DNA from: Bailinhaonella thermotolerans
Lineage (GTDB): Bacteria > Actinomycetota > Actinomycetes > Streptosporangiales > Streptosporangiaceae
DNA length: 64,000 nt
Assembly: GCF_003594875.1 (NCBI RefSeq)
Contig: NZ_QZEY01000013.1
Span: forward strand, 66,863 to 130,862
Reading direction: 5' to 3'
Position 1 is the stretch's first letter. Each line of letters opens with the position of its first letter. Made by a program: the position numbers and the translations under genes. Shown in pieces: positions 50,483 through 59,113 of this stretch. The notes beneath the pieces are model-generated. The model saw only the letters and a list, made by a program, of their open reading frames with translations. It was not told the origin of the DNA and did not search any database.

Positions 50483-50586
50483 CTTCCTCTCCTCCCACTC
50501 GATCTCGACAGGTCCAATACACCACCTCCGCCGGACTCCCCGAGCCCGATCCCCCGCCCCTGTGGACAACCCGCCCCCTCCCTCTT

Positions 50587-50637
50587 CGTGATCATGCACT
50601 TTTAATCACACCGTGTGCTCAAAACCGCATGATCACG
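50587..50637. repeat. Inverted repeat CGTGATCATGC / GCATGATCACG
   Basis: Perfect 11-bp arms at 50587-50597 and 50627-50637 around an AT-rich 29-nt spacer that stands out against the GC-rich surroundings. The outer CGTGATC is the same as in the inverted repeat at 40565-40641. Confidence 0.8.
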
Positions 50638-50722
50638 GCGAGGAAGGGACGGCGGCGGGGGGCGGGATGGGGATCCCGGAGAACGGGAGGGCCCCGGAGG
50701 GACGGCCCCCGCGAGGATGGTT

Positions 50723-50900
50723 CCGGAGGTCGCTCTCCCGAGGTCGCTCTCCCGAGGTTGCCCCCTCGGAGGTTGGGCTCCCCAGGTTGGTCCTCCGGGT
50801 TGGTCCTCCGGGTTGGTCCTCCGGGGTTGGGCTTCCGGGGTTGGGCTTCCGCAGGGTTACGGGGCTTGCGGGGTGGGTTTCGGGGTGGGTTTCGGGGTGG
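50723..50900. repeat. Degenerate 12-15-bp tandem array after the M55 gene
   Basis: About 13 units evolve along the array: CCCGAGGTCGCTCT, then CCGGGTTGGTCCT (two identical copies), CCGGGGTTGGGCTT (two copies) and CGGGGTGGGTTT (two copies). The last unit runs to within 2 bp of the M55 stop codon at 50902. Confidence 0.8.
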
Positions 50901-50901
50901 G

Positions 50902-51744
50902 TCAGCCGTAGACGCCGCTGGAGCAGGCCACGGTGCCGGCGATCATGGAGAAGATCCCGAAGAGGGCCATGATGTCGCCGTAGTCCTCCGTGGTGAACTC
51001 CGTGTGGCGGGGGCCCGCGAGCCGTACGCCCGGGATGTTCGCGCACGAGGCGGCGATGGCCGTGGAGTTCCACTCGACGGCGAGGGTGTAGGGCGCCTCG
51101 ATGGTGTACGGCCGGAAGTCCGCCCGCCGGTCCAGGGCCCGCAGCGTGGCCTCGCCGATCATCTCCTGGGCCCGGGCGGGCGGGACCAGCTCGGCCGAGA
51201 ACTTGTCGATGCCCTTCTTGACCGCGACCGTCTCCACGTCGCCGAGCAGCGCCCGCGCCTCCTCGCAGACCGCCTCGTCGCCGGTCACCAGCACCACGGG
51301 CACGCCGAGCGACCCGGCGTACCCCGCGACGAGCCGCGTCTCGCCGGAGATCTCGCCGTTGATCCAGACGTTCTGGATCTCCTTGCCCATCCAGGTGTGG
51401 TTGAGCACGCCGTTCGGGGTGCCCGCGCACGCGTGGTACCCGACGAAGCACGCCGCGTCGAAGGAGGCGTCCAGCCCCTGGCCCATCCGCATCGGCTTGT
51501 ACGGGCCCCGGATCAGCGTGCAGCGCGGGTCGATCAGGTCCACGCGCAGGTTCTTCGTGGAGCTGTGCGCGTCGTTGACCACCACGGCCTCCGCGCCGCG
51601 CAGGAACGCCGCCTCGATCACCGCGTTGGCGTCGGCCGTCATCAGCTCGCACCCGCGTTCGTACCCGCGCCCGCCCGCGTGCATCTCCTCCGGGTCGGTC
51701 AGCCCGGTGACGCCCTCCATGTCCACGGACAGATAGACCTTCAT
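50902..51744 (-). CDS. M55 family D-aminopeptidase (DppA-like)
   Basis: 280-residue zinc peptidase likely to cleave short D-amino-acid peptides, for example in peptidoglycan recycling. The zinc motif DME (Asp8, Glu10) in YLSVDMEGVTGL is followed by NDAHSS, GYHACAGTPNG and VLNHTW, giving the other ligands and active-site histidines of the DppA family. It is flanked on both sides by tandem arrays and has no operon partner. The substrate is inferred from the family. Confidence 0.92.
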   Translation of the reverse strand: MKVYLSVDMEGVTGLTDPEEMHAGGRGYERGCELMTADANAVIEAAFLRGAEAVVVNDAHSSTKNLRVDLIDPRCTLIRGPYKPMRMGQGLDASFDAACFVGYHACAGTPNGVLNHTWMGKEIQNVWINGEISGETRLVAGYAGSLGVPVVLVTGDEAVCEEARALLGDVETVAVKKGIDKFSAELVPPARAQEMIGEATLRALDRRADFRPYTIEAPYTLAVEWNSTAIAASCANIPGVRLAGPRHTEFTTEDYGDIMALFGIFSMIAGTVACSSGVYG

Positions 51745-51760
51745 CCCCGACTCTCCGTTC

Positions 51761-51850
51761 TCAACCGTTCCCGACCGTCCCCGACCGTCCCCGACCGTTC
51801 TCGGCGGTCTTCAGCCGTTCCCGGCCGTTCCCGGCCGTTCCCGGCCGTTC
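51761..51850. repeat. 10-bp periodic tandem array, nine units
   Basis: Consecutive decamers from TCAACCGTTC, CCGACCGTCC (two copies), CCGACCGTTC, TCGGCGGTCT, TCAGCCGTTC, to CCGGCCGTTC (three copies). The array starts 17 bp upstream of the M55 start codon. The repeat length equals about one DNA helical turn, so a protein could bind every unit on one face. Confidence 0.85.
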
Positions 51851-51926
51851 CCGGCCGCCGCCCCGCGCCGCCCTTCTCCGCGCCCGTCCTCCGCCGTGCC
51901 GTACGGCTCGCGGCGGTTTCTCCCGT

Positions 51927-51960
51927 CCGGTACGGCCGGCGCTCGCGTCGGCCGTACCGG
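51927..51960. terminator. Hairpin of the GTAC family after the enoyl-CoA hydratase gene
   Basis: Perfect 12-bp arms CCGGTACGGCCG (51927-51938) and CGGCCGTACCGG (51949-51960) around a 10-nt loop, 6 bp after the hydratase stop. It is another terminator-like use of the GTAC palindrome. Confidence 0.75.
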
Positions 51961-51966
51961 AACGGC

Positions 51967-52740
51967 TCAGCGGCCGGTGAACTTCGGCTTGGCGCGCTCG
52001 CTGAAGGCGCGCATGCCCTCGCGGGCGTCCTCGGTCGCGAACAGCGAGGCGAACTGGAGGCGCTCGATCTCCAGGCCGGTGGCGAGGTCGGCCTCCAGGC
52101 CGTGGTCGATCGCCTGCTTGGCCGCGCGCACCGCGAGGGCGGGGCCGCCCGCGAACTTGGCGGCGAACTCCCTGGCGGCGTCGTAGACCTCGGCGTCGGG
52201 CACCACGCGGTCCACGAGCCCGATGGCCAGCGCCTCCTCGGCGGCGACGTGGCGGCCGGTGAAGACCAGGTCCTTGGCGCGCGCCGGGCCGATCAGCCGC
52301 GGCAGCCGCTGGGTGCCGCCCGCGCCCGGGATCAGGCCGAGCTGGATCTCCGGCTGGCCCACCTTCGCGCTCTCCCCCGCGACCCGGAAGTCGGCGCACA
52401 GGGCGAGTTCGAGGCCGCCGCCGAGGGCGTACCCGGTGATCGCCGCGATCACCGGCTTGCCGATCTCCGCGACGGCCGTGAAGCACGCCTGGAGCCGGCC
52501 GGACCGCGCCGCCATGTCGGCGTACGACATGTCGGCCATCTCCTTGATGTCCGCGCCCGCCGCGAACACCCGCTCCCCGCCGTACACGATCGCCGCGTAG
52601 ACGCCCGCGTCCGCGTCCACCTGGGCCGCGGCCTCCGCGATCTCCTCCTGGACCTGCGCGTTCAACGCGTTCATCTTCGGCCGGTCCAGCCTGATCGTCG
52701 CGATCCCGTCCGCCGTCTCGACCCGCACGAACTCGCCCAC
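51967..52740 (-). CDS. Enoyl-CoA hydratase/isomerase (crotonase family)
   Basis: 257-residue crotonase that should hydrate 2-enoyl-CoA. Oxyanion-hole segments FAAGADIKEMADM and ALGGGLELALCAD are present, as are both catalytic glutamates (LELALCAD region and GQPEIQLGLIPGAGGTQRL). GTG 52740 is chosen because AGGAGG lies 5 nt upstream; the longer frame has an unrelated N-terminus. With the acyl-CoA ligase and EtfAB elsewhere in the window it supports active beta-oxidation, although the genes are not linked in an operon. Confidence 0.93.
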   Translation of the reverse strand: MGEFVRVETADGIATIRLDRPKMNALNAQVQEEIAEAAAQVDADAGVYAAIVYGGERVFAAGADIKEMADMSYADMAARSGRLQACFTAVAEIGKPVIAAITGYALGGGLELALCADFRVAGESAKVGQPEIQLGLIPGAGGTQRLPRLIGPARAKDLVFTGRHVAAEEALAIGLVDRVVPDAEVYDAAREFAAKFAGGPALAVRAAKQAIDHGLEADLATGLEIERLQFASLFATEDAREGMRAFSERAKPKFTGR

Positions 52741-52835
52741 ACAAGCCTCCTGACACCTCGGCCGACCCGTCCCCCCGAGCCTAGCGAAACACCCCCGCGC
52801 CCCCACGCCGCCGGGGAGGCGTCACGGGGCCGCCG

Positions 52836-53984
52836 TCAGGCCGTGCCGACCACCGGCGGGGCGGGGGCGGCGTGCGGCCTGGTCGTGACGTGGGGGGCCG
52901 GGCGGGGACGGGCGGCCGCCGCGTCGGGCCGGGCGGGGCGGGCGGCCAGGACGTCGCGGTAGACGCGCTCGTAGCGCTCGGCCATGGAGGCGACGTCGAA
53001 ATGCCGCTCGGCGTGCTCGCGGCAGGCCAGAGGGTCGATCTCGTGGGCGCGGTCCACGGCGGCGGGGAGGTCGGCCTCGGTCCGGCGGATGAAGCCGGTG
53101 CGGCCGTCCACGACCACCTCCGGGACGGAGCCCCGGCCGAGGGCGACGACCGGCGTGCCGCAGGCCATGGCCTCGATCATCACGATGCCGAAGGGCTCCT
53201 CCCACTGGATGGGGAAGACCAGGCAGCGGGCGCGGGAGAGCAGCTCGCGCTTCTCGTGGTAGTCCGCCTCGCCGACGTACTCCGCGTGCGGGCCGAGGCG
53301 GGGGCGGACGAAGCGGTCGAAGTACTCGTGCTCCGGCGGCTCGGACAGCTTCCCCGCGAGCACGATCCGGCGGCCCGCCTCGCGGGCGACGTCGATGGCC
53401 TGGTGCACGCCCTTGTCCGGGCTGAACCGGCCCAGCCAGAGCACCCAGTCCTCCTTGTCCACACGGACCGGGAACGTGCCCACCTGCACGGCGTTGTGCA
53501 CCGTGCCCGCCCAGTTCAGCTCGGGGGCGCGGGCCCGCTGCGCCCGCGAGATCGCCACCAGCGAGACCGAGTCGCCCAGCCAGCGGTAGTACTCCAGCAG
53601 CTCCCCCGAGGCGGGCCCGTGCATGGTCGCCACGGTCGGGATCGCGCGGCCCCGGGCGGCGACCGGCCCGCAGAGCGAGTGGTCGTGCACGAGGTCCACG
53701 TCCAGCCCCGCGACCAGCCGCGCCGCCGCGGCGGCCTGCACCGCCTCCGGCAGCGACTCCCCGATCCGGGTCGAGGGCGGGTCCTCGAACGTGCGCAGGA
53801 ACCGCGCGGGCGTCGCCGTGCCCCCCGCGCCGATGAGCGTGATCTCGTGGCCCCGGGCGTGGAGCCCGATCACCAGGTCCGCCACCATCGCCTCGATGCC
53901 GCCGTAGCCCTGCGGCGGCACGCCGTACCAGGGCGGCGCCACCATCGCGATCCGAAGCCCCGTGCCGACGACCCCATCGCCCAT
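52836..53984 (-). CDS. GT4-family glycosyltransferase
   Basis: 382-residue GT-B-fold glycosyltransferase. It has a glycine loop in PPQGYGGIEAMVADLV, VHDHS, VLWLGRFSPDKGVHQAI and the retaining-GT4 motif EEPFGIVMIEAMACGTPVVA (E-x7-E). ATG 53984 follows GGAGGAGG with good spacing. A 30-residue Pro/Ala-rich tail ends the protein. It lies 213 bp downstream of the debranching-type gene on the same strand. A role in making or extending an alpha-glucan is suggested by the neighbourhood, but the donor and acceptor are not known. Confidence 0.88.
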   Translation of the reverse strand: MGDGVVGTGLRIAMVAPPWYGVPPQGYGGIEAMVADLVIGLHARGHEITLIGAGGTATPARFLRTFEDPPSTRIGESLPEAVQAAAAARLVAGLDVDLVHDHSLCGPVAARGRAIPTVATMHGPASGELLEYYRWLGDSVSLVAISRAQRARAPELNWAGTVHNAVQVGTFPVRVDKEDWVLWLGRFSPDKGVHQAIDVAREAGRRIVLAGKLSEPPEHEYFDRFVRPRLGPHAEYVGEADYHEKRELLSRARCLVFPIQWEEPFGIVMIEAMACGTPVVALGRGSVPEVVVDGRTGFIRRTEADLPAAVDRAHEIDPLACREHAERHFDVASMAERYERVYRDVLAARPARPDAAAARPRPAPHVTTRPHAAPAPPVVGTA

Positions 53985-54197
53985 GGCGAAGACACCTCCT
54001 CCGCGGGACCCCCGGATCTCCCCCGGGACGCTGCTTGCCCGTCGCCGAGATGCCCACGTGCGCTTTATCACCCCAGGCGACGACTGCTAACGCTCCGTGC
54101 CCCACGAGTCACGCGGGACCGCCCCGCGCCCGTCACCCGAGGCGGTCGCCATCGGTCGCGCGGGACGGCCGGCATGAGCCGCCAGGGACCGCCGCCG

Positions 54198-56333
54198 TCA
54201 GTCGCACGGGCCGGTCGCCGTCAGCGGCCGGCGCGGGGTGGTGATCAGCTCGATGCCCTCCGGCAGCCCCGGCGCGCGCGGGGGCCTCCCCTGCCGCGCC
54301 TCCACGTCGATCCGCGCGCCCGCCATCGGCAGCCCCGTGATCAGCACGTCCCCCAGCTCCTCGGGTACGGCGGGGGCGAGCCACACCTTCCCGTACGGCA
54401 CCCACGGGTCGAACCGCAGCAGGCTCCGCAGGAGCAGGATCGGGGCCGCCGCCGCCCACGCCTGGGGCGAGCAGGACGTCGGGTACGGCACGGGCGTGCC
54501 GAACTCCGAGCGGTCGAACCCGCAGAACAGCTCGGGCAGCCGCCCCCCGAACGCCTCCGCGGCGTCGAGCAGGCCGAGGGTGACGCGCTGGGCCTCCTCC
54601 GCGAAGCCGTACCGGATCAGCCCGGCGACGATGATCGCGTTGTCGTGGGGCCAGACCGAGCCGTTGTGGTAGCTCATCGGGTTGTACGCGCCCATGCCGG
54701 AAGCCAGGGTGCGCACGCCGTACCCGGAGAACATCTGCGGCGACAGCAGGTGCTCGGCGACCGAGGCGGCCTTGTCCTCGTCGGCGATGCCCGTCCACAG
54801 GCAGTGGCCCATGTTGGAGGCCAGCGCGTCGATCGGCCGCCCGGCCCAGTCCAGGCCCACCGCGTAGTAGCCCCGGTCGGGCAGCCAGAACCGCTCGTTG
54901 AAGGCCCTCTTGAGCGCGGCGGCGCGGGCGGCGTAGTGCTCCTCGGCGGTGGCGTCGCCCTGCTCGTGCGCGAAGTGCATGCGGGCGATGTAGGCGGCGT
55001 AGACGTACCCCTGCATCTCGGCGAGCGCGATCGGGGCGCGGGCCAGGGTGCCGTCGGCGAAGTTGATCCCGTCGAAGGAGTCCTTCCAGCCCTGGTTGAT
55101 CAGGCCCCGGTCGGTGCGCCGCCGGTAGGAGACGAACCCCTGGCCGTCCGCCGAGCGCTCGATCCACCCCAGGGCGGCGTCCGCGTGCGGGAGCAGGGCG
55201 TCCACCTCGTCCGTGTGCAGCCCCCAGCGGCGCAGCTCGCCGAGGAGCATCACGAAGAGCGGCGTCGAGTCCACCGATCCGTAGTAGGCGCGGGGCTCGG
55301 CGGCGGCGCTGTCCTGCGTGACGGTCATGCCGAACCGCAGCTCGTGCATGATCTTGCCGGGCTCCTCCTCGGTCATCGGGTCGTCGCGGCGGCCCTGGAG
55401 CCCGGCCAGCCGCCGCAGCGTGCCCAGCGCGAGGGACTGGTCCAGCGGCAGCGCCATCCACGAGGTGAGCAGCGAGTCGCGCCCGAACAGCGTCATGAAC
55501 CAGGGCGCCCCGGCGGCGATCGTGGCCGGCTCCTCCTCGTCGAACAGCCGCAGCGCGCCCAGGTCCTCCCGCGACCGGCGCAGCGCCCGCGCCAGCCCCT
55601 GGTGCCGGGTGTCCACCCGCGGGCTCTCCCGCTCCCACTGGGCCAGCCTGCGCGCGGGCTCGGCCTGCTCGGGCGGGTGCTGCGCGGGGAACGTCGGCGG
55701 GACCTCCCGCCCGTTCATGATCGGATGGACCTGTACGGTGGCCCGCCAGCGGCCCCGCGCGGGCACCACCACCGGGAACGTCAGCAGCCCCGGGACGGCC
55801 TGCGCGTCCTCGGCCGTCACCCGCGCCCCGCGCGCCCGGCCCGGCGAGTAGAACCGCAGCGCGCCCCGCTCGGCCCCGCCCTCGACGTCGCCCACGTGCC
55901 GGACCCGGTCGGACTTGACCTCGAACAGGTCGGCCACGTCCGACCCGGCCAGCAGGGTGACCACGCAGGCCGCGGGCTCGCCGGCCATGTTGGTCAGCGT
56001 CACGTCCTCGCGCATGCCCGCCCCGACGTACCGTTCCCGCGTCACCAGGAGGGTGCTCTCCGCCCGCCCCGGGCGCGGCCGGGCCCGCCCCACGAACGTC
56101 GCGTGGTACGGCTCGGCCGGCAGCACCTGGAGCGGTTCCACCGGCTCGTCGTCCACCCGCAGCTCCCAGCGGCTCAGCAGGCGGGTGTCGGCGTAGTAGA
56201 CCCCCTGGGCCCCGCCGGGGTGGATGTCACCGCTCCGCGCGCAGACGCAGAACGAGTTGCCCTCGACCAGCGTGACGTCGGCGGCCCCGATCGCGGTCGG
56301 CTGGCCCTCGAACGTCCATTCGTCGGCTCCCAT
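54198..56333 (-). CDS. Glycogen debranching-type protein (amylo-alpha-1,6-glucosidase family)
   Basis: 711-residue protein. The N-terminal beta domain (GDE_N_bis type: SFCVCARSGDIHPGGAQGVYYADTRLLSRWEL) is followed by an (alpha/alpha)6 barrel from about residue 270 with APWFMTLFGRDSLLTSWMALPL, GWKDSFDGINFADG and SYHNGSVWPHDNAIIVAGL. The last stretch includes conserved Asp and Glu residues expected for glycosidase activity. Related proteins are annotated as glycogen debranching or trehalase-like enzymes. Its place beside a GT4 enzyme and near glgB/maltokinase/treS favours an alpha-glucan substrate. Confidence 0.86.
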   Translation of the reverse strand: MGADEWTFEGQPTAIGAADVTLVEGNSFCVCARSGDIHPGGAQGVYYADTRLLSRWELRVDDEPVEPLQVLPAEPYHATFVGRARPRPGRAESTLLVTRERYVGAGMREDVTLTNMAGEPAACVVTLLAGSDVADLFEVKSDRVRHVGDVEGGAERGALRFYSPGRARGARVTAEDAQAVPGLLTFPVVVPARGRWRATVQVHPIMNGREVPPTFPAQHPPEQAEPARRLAQWERESPRVDTRHQGLARALRRSREDLGALRLFDEEEPATIAAGAPWFMTLFGRDSLLTSWMALPLDQSLALGTLRRLAGLQGRRDDPMTEEEPGKIMHELRFGMTVTQDSAAAEPRAYYGSVDSTPLFVMLLGELRRWGLHTDEVDALLPHADAALGWIERSADGQGFVSYRRRTDRGLINQGWKDSFDGINFADGTLARAPIALAEMQGYVYAAYIARMHFAHEQGDATAEEHYAARAAALKRAFNERFWLPDRGYYAVGLDWAGRPIDALASNMGHCLWTGIADEDKAASVAEHLLSPQMFSGYGVRTLASGMGAYNPMSYHNGSVWPHDNAIIVAGLIRYGFAEEAQRVTLGLLDAAEAFGGRLPELFCGFDRSEFGTPVPYPTSCSPQAWAAAAPILLLRSLLRFDPWVPYGKVWLAPAVPEELGDVLITGLPMAGARIDVEARQGRPPRAPGLPEGIELITTPRRPLTATGPCD

Positions 56334-56398
56334 GGTCCATAGCCTTACCCGCGCGGCTGATTCCCGTCAGCCCGACCAGGCAAGGACCGGGCGGCGTT

Positions 56399-57238
56399 CT
56401 ACCAGCTTTCGCCCGTGATCCGCTCGTACGCCTCGATGTAGCGGGCGCGGGTGGCCGCGACGACATCGGCCGGGATCTCCGGCGCGGGATAGGTCTTGTC
56501 CCACCCGGTCCCGGCCGCCCAGTCGCGGACGTACTGCTTGTCGAAGGAGCGCTGCGGCCGGCCCGGCTCCCACTCGTCCAGCGGCCAGAACCTGGAGGAG
56601 TCGGGCGTGAGGACCTCGTCGCCGAGGACGAGCCCGCCGTCGGCGTCCCAGCCGAACTCCAGCTTGGTGTCCGCGATGATCACACCGCGCTCGCGGGCCA
56701 GCTCCGCGCCGCGCCGGTAGACCGCGAGGGTGGTCTCACGCAGCCGCTCCGCGATCTCCGCGCCCTCCTGGGCCACGACGTCGTCGTAGGTGATGAACTC
56801 GTCGTGCTCGCCCACCGCCGCCTTCGACGTCGGCGTGAACACCGGCGCGGGGAGCTGCGACCCCTCGGTCAGCCCCGGCGGCAGCGCCACCCCGGACACG
56901 GCCCCGCCGGCCCGGTACTCCCGCAGCCCGAGCCCCGCGAGGTAGCCCCGCGCGATGCACTCGACCTGCACCATCCTCAGCTTCCGCACGCGTACGGCGC
57001 GGCCGGCGAACTCGTGGGGCACGTCGGTCGCGGAGATCACATGGTTGGGCACGATGTCGGCCAGCCGCTCGAACCACCACAACGACAGCCGGGTCAGCAC
57101 CTTCCCCTTGTCGGGGATCGGCGTGGGCAGGATCACGTCGTACACCGACACGCGATCCGACGCCACGAGGATCAGATCCCCGCCGTCCTCGTAGACGTCG
57201 CGCACTTTCCCGGAATGAACTAGCTCCACGACCGGCAC
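56399..57238 (-). CDS. purC: SAICAR synthase (purine biosynthesis)
   Basis: ATP-dependent ligase joining aspartate to CAIR in de novo purine synthesis, 279 residues. It has the N-terminal VHSGKVRDVYED and KGKVLTRLSLWWFE, the signature VECIARGYLAG, and IIADTKLEFGWD with VLTPDSSRFWP near the end. It stands apart from other pur genes here. A 65-bp gap separates its stop from the start of the debranching-type gene on the same strand. Confidence 0.97.
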   Translation of the reverse strand: MPVVELVHSGKVRDVYEDGGDLILVASDRVSVYDVILPTPIPDKGKVLTRLSLWWFERLADIVPNHVISATDVPHEFAGRAVRVRKLRMVQVECIARGYLAGLGLREYRAGGAVSGVALPPGLTEGSQLPAPVFTPTSKAAVGEHDEFITYDDVVAQEGAEIAERLRETTLAVYRRGAELARERGVIIADTKLEFGWDADGGLVLGDEVLTPDSSRFWPLDEWEPGRPQRSFDKQYVRDWAAGTGWDKTYPAPEIPADVVAATRARYIEAYERITGESW

Positions 57239-57455
57239 TCGCCCTTTTCGCTGGTGGATTCTGGGGACGCCAGGCTAGCGGAGCCGTCTTCGCGCCCGGC
57301 GTACGGCTCCCGCCCGCGGCGCGGGGAGGGGGTGGCCCGGCGCGGGAAGGGCGGCCGGGGAAGGCGGCCGCGGCGCCGGGTACGCGGGGGGCCGCGGGTC
57401 CGGGAGCCGGTTCCGGGACGAGCCCGGGGCGGGCGCGAAGACGGGTCCGGGGCGG

Positions 57456-58232
57456 TCAGGCGCGGAAGAAGTCGCGCAGGACCGGGGCCAGGACGTCGAA
57501 GTCCACCTGGTGGGTCTGGCCCTCCAGGACGCGGTGCTCGGCGCCCTTGACGGCCTCGGCGATCTCACGGGCCGCCGCGTGCATGAACGGATAGGTCTCG
57601 CTCCCGGTCAGCACCAGGGCCGGCACGCCGATCACGGCGAACCGGCCGGCCGGGACCCGCCCGCCCTCGGCGTCGCCCATGACCGCCGAGTCGTGCGCGA
57701 GCGCCGGGCCCATCCGCTCCATGGCCGGGGAGCGCATGCCCTCGATGGCGTGGTCCGGCATGCCCACGCCCTTCATGAACAGGGCGACGGCGTCCCAGTC
57801 GCGCCCCTCGGCCAGGATCCGCGTCAGCTCGGCGTGGTAGGCGAGCGTGTCGCGGACCATCGCGGCGTCGTCGGGGTTGTAGGGCGGCTCGTAGGCCGCG
57901 ACCTTGGCCACCCCGACGCCGGCGGCGGCCGCCTCCAGGGCCAGCCCGCCGCCGGAGGAGATCCCGTAGACGAAGGCCGTGCCGCCGGCCTCCCGGACCA
58001 GCGCCGCGATGTCCTCGACCTCGGCCTCCCGGGAGACCGGCGCGGGGGCGGTGCTCTCGCCGCGCCCCCGGCGGTCGTGGTTGTAGACCGTGAAGTCGGC
58101 GGCCAGCCGCTCGGCCAGCGGCGTCTGGTAGTGCCGGTCGCACAGCGCCCCGCTCACCAGGATCAGCGGCGGCCCGTCCCCGGCCCTGTCGTAGACGATC
58201 CGCGTGCCGTCCCGCGACGTCACCTCACCCAT
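57456..58232 (-). CDS. Alpha/beta hydrolase fold protein
   Basis: 258-residue hydrolase with the nucleophile elbow YGISSGGGLALEAA (serine), an aspartate region around VLTGSETYPFMH and the late histidine in EGQTHQVDFDV. The N-terminal LILVSGALCDRHYQTPLAERL and YNHDRRGRGES are usual for the fold. ATG 58232 is chosen because GGAGG precedes it. The upstream leader contains a 20-bp direct repeat. Substrate unknown; it could be a thioesterase, lactonase or esterase. Confidence 0.86.
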   Translation of the reverse strand: MGEVTSRDGTRIVYDRAGDGPPLILVSGALCDRHYQTPLAERLAADFTVYNHDRRGRGESTAPAPVSREAEVEDIAALVREAGGTAFVYGISSGGGLALEAAAAGVGVAKVAAYEPPYNPDDAAMVRDTLAYHAELTRILAEGRDWDAVALFMKGVGMPDHAIEGMRSPAMERMGPALAHDSAVMGDAEGGRVPAGRFAVIGVPALVLTGSETYPFMHAAAREIAEAVKGAEHRVLEGQTHQVDFDVLAPVLRDFFRA

Positions 58233-58250
58233 AAGGGCCTCCTCATCGTG

Positions 58251-58292
58251 GCCGTGCCGTGGCCGTCTCGTCGCCGTGCCGTGGCCGTGTCG
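58251..58292. repeat. 20-bp direct repeat in the 5' region of the hydrolase gene
   Basis: GCCGTGCCGTGGCCGTCTCG (58251-58270) and a one-mismatch copy (58273-58292), period 22 bp, lie 19-60 bp upstream of the alpha/beta hydrolase start. Confidence 0.75.
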
Positions 58293-58474
58293 CCGTGAGG
58301 TCCCCCGCCAGGGCCTCGCGACCCCACCGCGCGCCACTCTGCCACCCGCCACCGACATTTCCGCCCCGCCTTCCCGCGGGGGCGCCGGCCATTCGGCTCC
58401 GTCCCCGCGACGGCCGATCCCGCGCCGCGGGCGACGCCCCCGTGTCGCGGGATCGACCGATCACACCGGCGAGG

Positions 58475-59056
58475 TCAGCCGATGCCGAGGACGAGCATGG
58501 AGGCGGAGACGACGGCCGCCCCCAGGGCGCCCAGGAGGGCGGCGTGGCGCGCGGCCCGCGGGTCGGGGAGCAGGGGGCGGTGGGCCCGTGCGGCGAGGGC
58601 CAGGAGGACGCCGCCGAGGATGAACCAGGGGCCCCAGAGGAAGGTGTACCAGCGGACGACGGAGTCGATCTCCGGCGGCACCTCGCTCACGCCCGCCGCG
58701 ATCAGCGCGCCCTGCCCGATGAACTGCAGTCCGTGCCAGGCCAGGAGGACGGCCGCGCCCCAGGAGGCCAGTTCCAGCAGGAGACTGGCCAGGCGGCCCC
58801 AGCGGCGGAGCAGGGCCAGCCCCAGCAGGCCGCCCGCGACCTTGAGCGCCGCCGTGACCCACAGGGTCGCCACGAACCAGGGCACGCGCCGTTCGGCCAG
58901 GTCCACCAGGGCCGGCGAGATCGTGGAGGTGATCCCGGACGTGCCGCCCAAGGCCCAGTAGACGCTGGGGGCGGCGAAGAGGAAGCCCCAGGCCGCCGCG
59001 CCGTACCCGGGCCAGCGCCGCGTCCGTCCCGCACTCGTGTCAGTCGCCTCGTTCAC
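58475..59056 (-). CDS. DUF3995-like integral membrane protein
   Basis: 193-residue protein with four to five hydrophobic helices: WGFLFAAPSVYWALGG, FVATLWVTAALKVAGGLLGLA, ASLLLELASWGAAVLLAW, WGPWFILGGVLLALAA and a final ALLGALGAAVVSASMLVLG. The opening pattern resembles the DUF3995 family. No catalytic motif was seen. It lies 57 bp downstream of glgB on the same strand but probably has no role in glucan synthesis. Confidence 0.78.
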   Translation of the reverse strand: MNEATDTSAGRTRRWPGYGAAAWGFLFAAPSVYWALGGTSGITSTISPALVDLAERRVPWFVATLWVTAALKVAGGLLGLALLRRWGRLASLLLELASWGAAVLLAWHGLQFIGQGALIAAGVSEVPPEIDSVVRWYTFLWGPWFILGGVLLALAARAHRPLLPDPRAARHAALLGALGAAVVSASMLVLGIG

Positions 59057-59113
59057 CCCGTCATCGTCCCGGGACCCCCTGCCCGCGGGCCTCCCCCACG
59101 GGCAGGGACCGGC

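Larger units (their letters stand above)
50483..50901. other. 419-bp intergenic region of repeats
   Basis: No gene was seen. It contains an inverted repeat with 11-bp arms (50587-50637) and a long array of degenerate 12-15-bp units (50723-50900) that ends at the M55 peptidase stop. It also carries the YbaK promoter side next to 50482. Confidence 0.7.

Noticed and set aside
50723-51850. Arrays around the M55 gene considered as CRISPR or integron sites
   Set aside because: Units of 10-15 bp are contiguous and degenerate, without unique spacers, integrase or attC fold.
56334-56398. tRNA or small RNA gene in gaps around purC
   Set aside because: No cloverleaf pattern, CCA end or T-loop sequence was seen in this or other gaps.
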